A stretch of 59,715 nucleotides of DNA from Bacteroidales bacterium (GTDB lineage Bacteria; Bacteroidota; Bacteroidia; Bacteroidales; Marinilabiliaceae). The notes below the pieces were generated by a model that was not told the origin of the DNA, searched no databases, and saw only the letters and a list, made by a program, of their open reading frames with translations. The DNA lies in the NCBI GenBank assembly GCA_022768325.1, contig JALEMI010000046.1, positions 1-59,715 of the forward strand, in the 5' to 3' direction. This document shows positions 26,307 to 33,463 of the stretch, piece by piece (position 1 is the first letter of the stretch; every line of letters begins with the position of its first letter). The position numbers were made by a program, and so were the translations under genes.

Positions 26307-26360
26307 CTTCCTGCCTTCTCAATCACATCCAAACAACTTACCCCTCGGAGAGAGCAAACA

Positions 26361-27149
26361 ATGAATTTCCCAGAAGACTGCAAAATAAGCCCTTTGGCCT
26401 CTGTATCCCCCGATGCGCAGATCGGACACGGTGTCGAAATTGGACCTTTCGCCACAATTGAGTCTAACGTCGTCATTGGAGACGGTTGCAAAATCATGAA
26501 CGGAGCAACCATCTGCTGGGGTACCCGCATGGGCAAGAACAATCGTGTTTTCCAAAACGCCGTTATTGGCGGCATCCCGCAAGACCTCAAGTTCCACGGC
26601 GAGGAGACTACCTGCGAGATTGGCGACAACAACACCATCCGCGAGTGCGCCACAATCAACAGGGGCACAGCTTCGCGAAACAAGACCGTCGTCGGAAGTG
26701 GCAACCTCATCATGGCCTACTGCCACATTGGTCACGATTGCGTCTTCGGCAATAACATCATCATCTCCAACGCTTGCCAGTTCGCTGGCGAGGTAGAGGT
26801 TAGCGACTTCGCCGTAATCGGTGGCGGCTCTCTCTGCCATCAGTTCACGCGCGTAGGCCGCTATGTCATGGTTCAGGGCGGCACCCGCTTTGGTAAGGAT
26901 GTCCCCCCATTCACCATGATTGGCCGCGAACCCGCCGCCTACGAGGGTCTCAACATCGTCGGTCTGCGCCGCCATGGCTACACCGCCGAGCAAATAGCAG
27001 AAGCTCAAGAGGCCTATCGCCGCATCTACCTCTGCAAGATGAACACGTCGCAGGCCATCGCCTCCATCGAGGCCGAGATGCCAAAGTCCGAAATCGTCAA
27101 CGAGATTGTCGAGTTCGTCAAGGCCTCAAAGCGCGGCATCATCAAGTAA
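26361..27149 (+). CDS. lpxA: Acyl-[ACP]--UDP-N-acetylglucosamine O-acyltransferase
   Basis: 262 residues. First step of lipid A synthesis, adding a 3-hydroxyacyl chain to UDP-GlcNAc. Left-handed beta helix of hexapeptide repeats over residues ~8-190 (ISPLASVSPDAQIGHGVEIG opening) with the catalytic His in MAYCHIGHDC (~120), then a helical C-terminal domain (GLNIVGLRRHGYTAEQI). The order D-C-A puts the three early lipid A enzymes in one unit. A strong terminator follows 32 bases after the stop. Confidence 0.97.
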   Translation: MNFPEDCKISPLASVSPDAQIGHGVEIGPFATIESNVVIGDGCKIMNGATICWGTRMGKNNRVFQNAVIGGIPQDLKFHGEETTCEIGDNNTIRECATINRGTASRNKTVVGSGNLIMAYCHIGHDCVFGNNIIISNACQFAGEVEVSDFAVIGGGSLCHQFTRVGRYVMVQGGTRFGKDVPPFTMIGREPAAYEGLNIVGLRRHGYTAEQIAEAQEAYRRIYLCKMNTSQAIASIEAEMPKSEIVNEIVEFVKASKRGIIK

Positions 27150-27181
27150 AACCTCCTTCCGCAATTATTAGGTCAACATAC

Positions 27182-27236
27182 ACTTCGCCCCGCCCGAAAG
27201 AGATGCTTTCGAGCGGGGCGAAGTCTTTTTATTTTC
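27182..27236 (+). terminator. Strong rho-independent terminator after lpxA
   Basis: A 12-base perfect GC-rich stem (27182-27193 with 27213-27224) extended by an inner stem (CGAAAG 27195-27200 with CTTTCG 27206-27211) is followed by CTTTTTATTTT. It ends the lpx unit; the convergent radical SAM gene stops at 27244. Confidence 0.9.
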
Positions 27237-27243
27237 CTGTTCT

Positions 27244-28044
27244 CTAATACGATACGCTGACCTCAGGCACAATCTCCCGCGCCCGTGCGGCAATTGCGTC
27301 AAGCACTGCCGGCGCCGTCTTGGCCATCGTCTTCAGAGGGGTCTCGCGGTCAATGGTGTAAATCATCAGACGCGGCGGCGACAATCGGCGCAATATCTCA
27401 AGCCATGGCTTCACGTCCTCTTCGCGTGAGTTGTCATGCTCCACGCCATCCTCGTCGGTCCACGTCACGAACATGGTCTGAATTGTCAATGCGTCGCCAA
27501 GTCTCTCGCGCAATGCCGCGATACGCTCCACGACGGTGTCGAGCGAATAGGCTCCCGTAGGGCGGTCCAGCATCTTGACGGTCGATTCAAGTCCTGAGTC
27601 GATTTTCAAGATGGCTTCGTCGGTCAGGCAAAGCCCCTCAACTACTTTAGCGTCGCCCAACCTCGTGGCATTGGTCAAGACGCACACTTTCGCTTTCGGC
27701 GCATACTTGTCGCGCAAGGCCACCGTGTCGCCCACAATCTCCGCAAAGTGGGGATGAAGGGTCGGCTCGCCATTTCCAGCATACGTTATCACGTCCGGGC
27801 ACTCGCCGTCTTGCACCATCTTGACCAATGCGTTTTCTAATTGCTCGGCCACTTCGCCACGCGTGGGCAGAGGGGAAAGCTTTTGCGCCCCATCACCTCG
27901 GCGATTAAATCCGCACTCGCAATACAAGCAGTCAAAAGAACACACCTTGCCGTCCGTCGGCAAGAGGTTGATTCCCAATGAGACGCCAAGACGGCGGCTA
28001 TGAATGGGACCAAAAACGGCCTTGTTGAATAAGATTGTAGACAT
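27244..28044 (-). CDS. Radical SAM protein
   Basis: 266 residues from the ATG at 28044; the frame stays open upstream to 28158, but MSTILFNKAVFGPIHSRRLG is the normal start of this family. The [4Fe-4S] cluster motif is CSFDCLYCECG (~35), with the SAM-binding loop YAGNGEPTLHP (~87) and VCVLTNATRLG. It resembles the short COG0731-type radical SAM proteins related to the wyosine-tRNA enzymes; the true reaction is unknown. It is divergent from holB, with about 146 bases between the two starts. Confidence 0.9.
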   Translation of the reverse strand: MSTILFNKAVFGPIHSRRLGVSLGINLLPTDGKVCSFDCLYCECGFNRRGDGAQKLSPLPTRGEVAEQLENALVKMVQDGECPDVITYAGNGEPTLHPHFAEIVGDTVALRDKYAPKAKVCVLTNATRLGDAKVVEGLCLTDEAILKIDSGLESTVKMLDRPTGAYSLDTVVERIAALRERLGDALTIQTMFVTWTDEDGVEHDNSREEDVKPWLEILRRLSPPRLMIYTIDRETPLKTMAKTAPAVLDAIAARAREIVPEVSVSY

Positions 28045-28128
28045 GAGGGCAAAGTTCGACAAAAAAACGTTTCGCCGTGCCATACCACCCAACGCTTTCG
28101 CCCAATCCCCTCGCTCCAAAAAAATCAC

Positions 28129-28136
28129 TAAATTTG
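28129..28136 (+). promoter_or_regulatory. Bacteroides-type -7 box for holB
   Basis: TAAATTTG at 28129-28136 fits TAnnTTTG, 54 bases before the ATG at 28191. No clear -33 box. It lies inside the longer frame that opens at 28077, arguing for the 28191 start. Confidence 0.45.
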
Positions 28137-28190
28137 AAGAATATTTGCGCCTCAACAAAAGAGACGCCGCCTTTCACTCTGCTCATCGCA

Positions 28191-29387
28191 ATGCGCTTCG
28201 CCGATGTCATAGGTCAAAAAGCCATCAAGAACAGACTTCTCGCCATGACGGCCGAGAACCGTATCCCACACGCCATGCTCTTCTTGGGCGCAGAAGGGGT
28301 CGGCTCGCTCCCCCTTGCCATTGCGCTGGCCCAATATATCGACTGCACGGGCGACAAGTCGGGTGGCGACAGCTGCGGACAATGCCCAGCCTGCCGTAAG
28401 AACGAGCGGCTTGTCCACCCCGATGTCCACTACATCTTCCCCATCGCCAAGTTAGGGCAAAATGATGACACCGACACCTATCTCCCCCAATGGCGACAGA
28501 CCGTTACGCGCACCCCATATTTCGGACAAGCCGACTGGACTGAGGCCATGACAGCCCACAAGTCCGCCTCGTCAAAAAGCGACGACGACGCCGCGCCAGC
28601 CGCATCGCCCAGCAAACAAATCCTCATTGCCAAAGACGCAGCTCTGGCCATCCACACCAAGCTCAGCATGAAGCCGACCGAAGCCGACCGACAAATCATG
28701 ATTGTCTGGAAGCCCGAGCTGATGAACGATACGACAAGCAACAGCCTCCTGAAGATTCTCGAAGAGCCACCCACCGACACCATTTTCATCCTCGTAAGCG
28801 AGGCTCCGCAAAAAATCCTCCCCACAATCTTGAGCCGCACCCAGACTTTCCGCATTCCGCCAATCGAAGAGACCGACCTCCAAACGGCCATCTCCCGCTC
28901 AGCCGGAATAGTCGGCTCTGAGGCGAAACGCATAGCCCACATCGCCCAAGGGAGCTTCACCGCCGCTCTTCGCCAAATAAGCCAGTCCGAGACCGATGCC
29001 CGAAACCTCGCCACGTTCCAAGAGATGATGCGAGCCGCTTGGAAGGCCGACGTCGTGATGATGAACAACATCGCCGAGGCTTGCCGAGCCATGTCGCGCG
29101 AGCAGGCCAAGTCTTTCCTCGCCTATTCGCAGAGAATGATCCGCGAGAGCTTCATCCTCAATCTCGACGACACCAGGCTCAATTTCCTTACGCAGCCCGA
29201 AGAGGATTTCCTCGTCAAGTTCGCCCCCTTCGTCCACGTCAATAACGTGGAGAGGCTCGCCGCGCTCATCGACGACACCACGGCGCGCATTGAGCAGAAC
29301 GGCAATGTCCGCATGACGCTCAAGAGCATGATTCTCAACCTCACAGTCCTCATCCGAAAAACTCAAAGACCTGCGGCGACAGTCTAA
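28191..29387 (+). CDS. holB: DNA polymerase III delta-prime (clamp loader) subunit
   Basis: 398 residues from ATG 28191 (MRFADVIGQKAIKNRL is the family start). AAA+ clamp-loader fold: PHAMLFLGAEGVGSLPLAIALA is the P-loop region without the Lys (cited in part), as expected for the non-hydrolysing delta-prime subunit; a zinc module follows with CGQCPACRK (~64); sensor region LLKILEEPPTDTIFILVSE (~185) and ILSRTQTFRIPP (~212). It helps load the sliding clamp at the replication fork. First of a same-strand series with ricT, gldH and trmB, an order familiar from Bacteroidales. Confidence 0.92.
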   Translation: MRFADVIGQKAIKNRLLAMTAENRIPHAMLFLGAEGVGSLPLAIALAQYIDCTGDKSGGDSCGQCPACRKNERLVHPDVHYIFPIAKLGQNDDTDTYLPQWRQTVTRTPYFGQADWTEAMTAHKSASSKSDDDAAPAASPSKQILIAKDAALAIHTKLSMKPTEADRQIMIVWKPELMNDTTSNSLLKILEEPPTDTIFILVSEAPQKILPTILSRTQTFRIPPIEETDLQTAISRSAGIVGSEAKRIAHIAQGSFTAALRQISQSETDARNLATFQEMMRAAWKADVVMMNNIAEACRAMSREQAKSFLAYSQRMIRESFILNLDDTRLNFLTQPEEDFLVKFAPFVHVNNVERLAALIDDTTARIEQNGNVRMTLKSMILNLTVLIRKTQRPAATV

Positions 29388-29440
29388 AAGACTGCCGACC
29401 GCATCAACATATTTCACACACCCCTTTACCCGACACCACA

Positions 29441-31081
29441 ATGGAAGACGAAATAAAACGAGCCGACGAACAAATTCCTGACCTCAAGCCCGACGACGGA
29501 CAGGCCGAGGTCCTCATCCCTTCAGCCGGCTTCCGACCCGAGGACAGAGTGAGCTGCCGAGGCACGTCCGCAATTCGTGGCGGCAAGCTCCACGCCTACG
29601 ACTGGATGGCCGACCTCCCCACCCCGCCCAACGCCTCAGACCTCGTCGAAATTCAGTTTAAGAACACGCGCAAGGCATATTTCCGCAACTCGACAGGCCT
29701 CCAGCTTAAAGTCGGAGACATTGTCGCCGTAGAGTCCTCGCCAGGTCACGACATCGGAACGGTCACTCTCCAAGGCCGCCTCGTGTACCTCCAGATGCAC
29801 AAGAACCACATCAACCCCGCGACCTACGAGTTCAAGAGGGTCTACCGCGTAGCCCGCACCACGGACATCGAGAAGTGGGAGGAGGCCAAAGGCCTTGAGC
29901 ATCAGACCATGCTCGAAGCCCGACAAATTGCCCAAGACCTCCATCTGAACATGAAAATTGGCGACGTGGAGTATCAAGGCGACCGCACAAAAGCCATTTT
30001 CTACTACATCGCCGACGAGCGTGTCGATTTCCGCGAGCTCATCAAGGTTCTCGCCGACCGTTTCCATGTCCGCATCGAGATGAGGCAAATCGGCGCGAGG
30101 CAGGAGGCCGGACGCATTGGCGGCATTGGTCCTTGCGGCCGCGAGATGTGTTGCGCCTCATGGATGACGAGCTTTGTCTCCGTCTCCACGCACTCCGCGC
30201 GTATTCAAGACCTCTCGCTCAATCCCGTGAAGCTCGCTGGGCAATGCGGCAAGCTGAAGTGCTGCCTCAATTACGAGCTGAGCGCCTACGTCGACGCCAT
30301 AAAGAGCTTCCCGCCAACCGACAAGCCCCTCGAAACAGCCGAAGGCACGTATTACTTCTACAAGTACGATATTTTCAAACGCCTGATGTGGTATTCGCCA
30401 CAAAAGGACTCCCCCACCAACATCGTCGCCGTCTTGGCCGACCACGTGGCCGAGATTCAAGCCATGAATGCGCAAGGGCAGAAGCCCGACACTCTCGGCG
30501 CGACGCAGACCTCCGTCAACACCGAGGACGACGGCTATTCGGGCGTAGTGGATCTTAACGACGACCTGACGCGTTTCGACTCCAAAGGGCGCAACCGACG
30601 CGGCAATAACGACAGGCAGAACAGAGACCGCGGGCGCGGGCGCGGCAATAACAACCGCCAAGACCGCCGCACCGAGCAACATCAACCACAAGCCGAAGCC
30701 GCAAATGCCGACAAGGCTAACGCCACGCCCGAGCAGCAGCAAGCCACCGACGGGCAGCAACGCCAAGAGAGGCGCGACAGACGTGACAATAACCGAGGCA
30801 ACCGCAACCAACGCGACAACCGCGGCAACCGCAATCAACGCGAGAACCGTGAGAACCGCCCCGACAACCAGGAGCAGCAGCAAGAAGGACGCGAGAACCG
30901 CCCACAACGCCGCGACAATAACAACCGCAACAGAGGCCAACGACGCGACGGCAACAACGACCACCAACAAGGAGGAGGCCGCCAACAACGTCAAGACCGT
31001 CAGCCGCGCCAACCCCGCCCCGACGCGCCAAGCAGCCCCGATAACAACAAACAGCCTTCAGCACAACCCTCTGAGCAATAA
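29441..31081 (+). CDS. ricT: PSP1 / RicT-like iron-sulfur regulatory protein with a long Arg/Asn/Gln-rich tail
   Basis: 546 residues. The core (~20-310) is the PSP1 domain, with conserved cysteines in GPCGREMCCASW (~228) and GQCGKLKCCLNYEL (~267). In Bacillus subtilis RicT (YaaT) forms a Fe-S complex with RicA and RicF that affects RNase Y-dependent RNA processing; whether that holds in Bacteroidota is unknown. The last ~160 residues are low complexity (repeated RGNRNQRDN-type units with Gln runs), strongly basic and likely disordered, which would suit RNA binding. Four bases before gldH, whose link to this gene is conserved in the phylum. Confidence 0.88.
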   Translation: MEDEIKRADEQIPDLKPDDGQAEVLIPSAGFRPEDRVSCRGTSAIRGGKLHAYDWMADLPTPPNASDLVEIQFKNTRKAYFRNSTGLQLKVGDIVAVESSPGHDIGTVTLQGRLVYLQMHKNHINPATYEFKRVYRVARTTDIEKWEEAKGLEHQTMLEARQIAQDLHLNMKIGDVEYQGDRTKAIFYYIADERVDFRELIKVLADRFHVRIEMRQIGARQEAGRIGGIGPCGREMCCASWMTSFVSVSTHSARIQDLSLNPVKLAGQCGKLKCCLNYELSAYVDAIKSFPPTDKPLETAEGTYYFYKYDIFKRLMWYSPQKDSPTNIVAVLADHVAEIQAMNAQGQKPDTLGATQTSVNTEDDGYSGVVDLNDDLTRFDSKGRNRRGNNDRQNRDRGRGRGNNNRQDRRTEQHQPQAEAANADKANATPEQQQATDGQQRQERRDRRDNNRGNRNQRDNRGNRNQRENRENRPDNQEQQQEGRENRPQRRDNNNRNRGQRRDGNNDHQQGGGRQQRQDRQPRQPRPDAPSSPDNNKQPSAQPSEQ

Positions 31082-31085
31082 GACG

Positions 31086-31568
31086 ATGAGAACCCTCCTG
31101 ATTCTCTTGACCGCAACGTTCGCCCTCTCCCTCGCGTCTTGCACGGGCGACAAGGTTGCATACAATGAGTTCGTCAGCCTCGCCGATGCCAAGTGGGACA
31201 AGGACACTCTCGCCGTCTTCCGCGCCGAGATTTCAGACACCACGAGCTTCTACGACATCCATGTCCAGGTTCGCAACGATAATAGCTACGCCTTCTCGAA
31301 CCTTTGGCTCTTTGTCGACGTAATATCACCCGACGGGCGTATGCGACGCGACACTATCGAATGCACTCTCGCAAACCCCGACGGCTCGTGGATTGGTGGG
31401 GGATGGGGAAGCCTTTATTCCACCCGATGCCCCTACATGATGGCCGTCCGCTTCTTCACCCCGGGCCCGTACACTTTCCGTCTCACACAAGGGATGCGGA
31501 AAGACCAGCTCTCAGGAATCCACGACATCGGCTTGCTCATCGAAGGCCGACAAGACACTAACCAATAA
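31086..31568 (+). CDS. gldH: GldH-like lipoprotein
   Basis: 160 residues from ATG 31086, four bases after ricT. Type II signal MRTLLILLTATFALSLASC with lipobox Cys 19. The mature domain (VAYNEFVSLADAKWDKDTLAVF, cited in part; FYDIHVQVRNDNSYAFSNLWLF; GSWIGGGWGSLYS) matches the GldH family. GldH is needed for gliding in Flavobacterium, but members occur in many non-gliding Bacteroidales, so motility should not be inferred. Located in the periplasm or on the outer membrane. Confidence 0.88.
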   Translation: MRTLLILLTATFALSLASCTGDKVAYNEFVSLADAKWDKDTLAVFRAEISDTTSFYDIHVQVRNDNSYAFSNLWLFVDVISPDGRMRRDTIECTLANPDGSWIGGGWGSLYSTRCPYMMAVRFFTPGPYTFRLTQGMRKDQLSGIHDIGLLIEGRQDTNQ

Positions 31569-31577
31569 CAGCGACCG

Positions 31578-32327
31578 ATGGGCAAGAACAAACTCAAGAA
31601 ATTTGCCGACATGGCCTCCTACGACCATGTCTTCGAGGCCGACTTTGAGCAACTGAGCCAAGGTGAGTTCGCTCAACGAGGCCGATGGTCCGAATGGTTC
31701 GGAAACGACAACCCTATCGTCGTCGAGCTCGGGTGCGGACGAGGCGAATACACCGTAGGCCTCGCTCGCCGAAACCCGGATAAGAACTACATCGGTGTCG
31801 ACATCAAGGGCGCACGTATGCACGCCGGAGCGACAGAGGCCGCCAACGAGGGTCTGAAGAACGTGGCCTTCTTGCGGACGCGCATCGAGTTCATCGAGCG
31901 TTTCTTCGCCTCGGGCGAGGTCAGCGAGATTTGGGTCACATTCCCCGACCCTCAGATGCGCAAGCCCCGCAAGAGGCTCGTCGGGACGCTCATGCTTTCC
32001 CGTTATCGCAACTTCCTCCGCCCCGACGGCCCTGTCCACCTAAAGACCGACAGCCCTTTCCTCTTCGAATACTCGCAACACATGATGGCCGCCAACGCCA
32101 TAACGGCGCAAGCCCTCAATGCCGACCTCTACGCCCAAGGCGTACCCGACCCCGCTCTTGGGATTCGCACATATTATGAGCAGAAGTGGATTGATGCGGG
32201 CATGACAATTAAGTACGTCCGTTTCCTCATTCCCCAAGACGTCGACCTTGTCGAGCCAGATGTCGAGATTGAGCGAGACAATTACCACAACGTCGGGCGC
32301 AACGTCGTAATCCGCTCCGACAAATAA
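31578..32327 (+). CDS. trmB: tRNA (guanine-N7-)-methyltransferase
   Basis: 249 residues. Methylates G46 of tRNAs. SAM-binding loop VELGCGRGEYTVGLA (~52), then YIGVDIKGARM, and the family motif TFPDPQMRKPRKRLVG (~120; usually PDPW) that contacts the substrate guanine. Nine bases after gldH, so part of the same unit. Confidence 0.95.
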   Translation: MGKNKLKKFADMASYDHVFEADFEQLSQGEFAQRGRWSEWFGNDNPIVVELGCGRGEYTVGLARRNPDKNYIGVDIKGARMHAGATEAANEGLKNVAFLRTRIEFIERFFASGEVSEIWVTFPDPQMRKPRKRLVGTLMLSRYRNFLRPDGPVHLKTDSPFLFEYSQHMMAANAITAQALNADLYAQGVPDPALGIRTYYEQKWIDAGMTIKYVRFLIPQDVDLVEPDVEIERDNYHNVGRNVVIRSDK

Positions 32328-32364
32328 GCACCAAATAGTTAATTATCAAACATATACCACCATA

Positions 32365-33432
32365 ATGGCTTTCTATCCCGCACAAGTCATACAGGCTCTC
32401 AAAAGAGTTATCCACCCCGAAAAGGGCATCGACATAGTCGAAATGGGAATGCTCGAAGACGACATCCGCATTAGCGGAAACCGCGTCAGCTTCTCCCTCC
32501 TCTTCGACCGCCCCAACGACCCGCTCATCTCCATCATCAAGCAACGCGCCACAGCCGCCATTAAAGAGGAGATGGGGCCCGACGTGGAGATTAACGACAA
32601 CATCTTCATCAAGATCCGCCAACGCCCCAAAGCCCCCGAGAAGCCCATCCTCCCCGGCGTGAAGAACGTAATTGCCGTAGCCTCGGGCAAGGGCGGCGTA
32701 GGCAAGTCCACCGTTACGGCAAACCTCGCCATAGCCCTCACCAAGCTCGGCTACAAAGTCGGCCTGCTCGATGCCGACATCTTCGGACCCTCCATCCCCA
32801 TAATGTTCAATACGGAGGACGCCCGCCCCACCCTCTCCGAGAAATCCACCGAGGGCAACGACCTCATCGACCCCATTGAGCAATATGGCGTCAAGATGCT
32901 CAGCATCGGCTTCTTCGTAGACCCGAAACAAGCCGTAGTATGGCGCGGCGCAATGGCCACCAACGCCATCAAGCAGCTCGTAACCGAAGCCGATTGGGGC
33001 GAATTGGACTACCTCCTTATCGATATGCCCCCAGGCACGTCGGACATCCACATCTCGCTCGTCGGTCTCGTCAAGCTCACGGGCGCTATTGTTGTCTCTA
33101 CGCCTCAGAAAGTGGCTCTCGCCGATGCTCGCAAGGGTTGCGATATGTTCCTCAACCCCAAGGTGGACGTTCCCGTCCTCGGCATTGTTGAGAACATGGC
33201 GTGGTTCACTCCCGCCGAGCTTCCCGAGAATAAGTACTACATCTTCGGACAGGGCGGGGCCTCGGCTCTTGCCGCGGAAATTGGCGTACCTCTGCTCGGG
33301 CAGATTCCTATTGTCCAGTCCATCCGCGAATGCGGCGACAACGGTTCTCCTGCCGCTCTTGACGAGAGCAGCATTGCGGGCAGTGCCTTTGCCGCACTCG
33401 CAGAGAAGGTCGCGCAGATTTGCAATAAATAA
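32365..33432 (+). CDS. apbC: Mrp/NBP35 family P-loop ATPase (iron-sulfur cluster carrier)
   Basis: 355 residues. N-terminal MIP18-like domain (1-90), then the deviant Walker A GKGGVGKST (~113), LLDADIFGPSIP (~138), DMPPGTSDIH (~225) and GIVENMAWF (~273). Mrp/ApbC proteins bind and deliver Fe-S clusters; many have a CxxC pair after the ENM motif. Here the segment reads TPAELPENKYYIFG with no Cys, a form I believe is common in Bacteroidota homologues. Cluster transfer is therefore inferred from family only. Confidence 0.93.
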   Translation: MAFYPAQVIQALKRVIHPEKGIDIVEMGMLEDDIRISGNRVSFSLLFDRPNDPLISIIKQRATAAIKEEMGPDVEINDNIFIKIRQRPKAPEKPILPGVKNVIAVASGKGGVGKSTVTANLAIALTKLGYKVGLLDADIFGPSIPIMFNTEDARPTLSEKSTEGNDLIDPIEQYGVKMLSIGFFVDPKQAVVWRGAMATNAIKQLVTEADWGELDYLLIDMPPGTSDIHISLVGLVKLTGAIVVSTPQKVALADARKGCDMFLNPKVDVPVLGIVENMAWFTPAELPENKYYIFGQGGASALAAEIGVPLLGQIPIVQSIRECGDNGSPAALDESSIAGSAFAALAEKVAQICNK

Positions 33433-33463
33433 TAGGTCTCGCCCTGACGTAATCTAATTGACT

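Noticed and set aside
30600-31060. Repeated short units resembling a direct-repeat array
   Set aside because: The repeats encode the low-complexity Arg/Asn/Gln tail of the RicT-like protein, vary in sequence and spacing, and lack spacers. Not a CRISPR array.
31086-31568. Evidence for gliding motility
   Set aside because: GldH-like lipoproteins occur in many non-motile Bacteroidales. No other gliding gene is present here.
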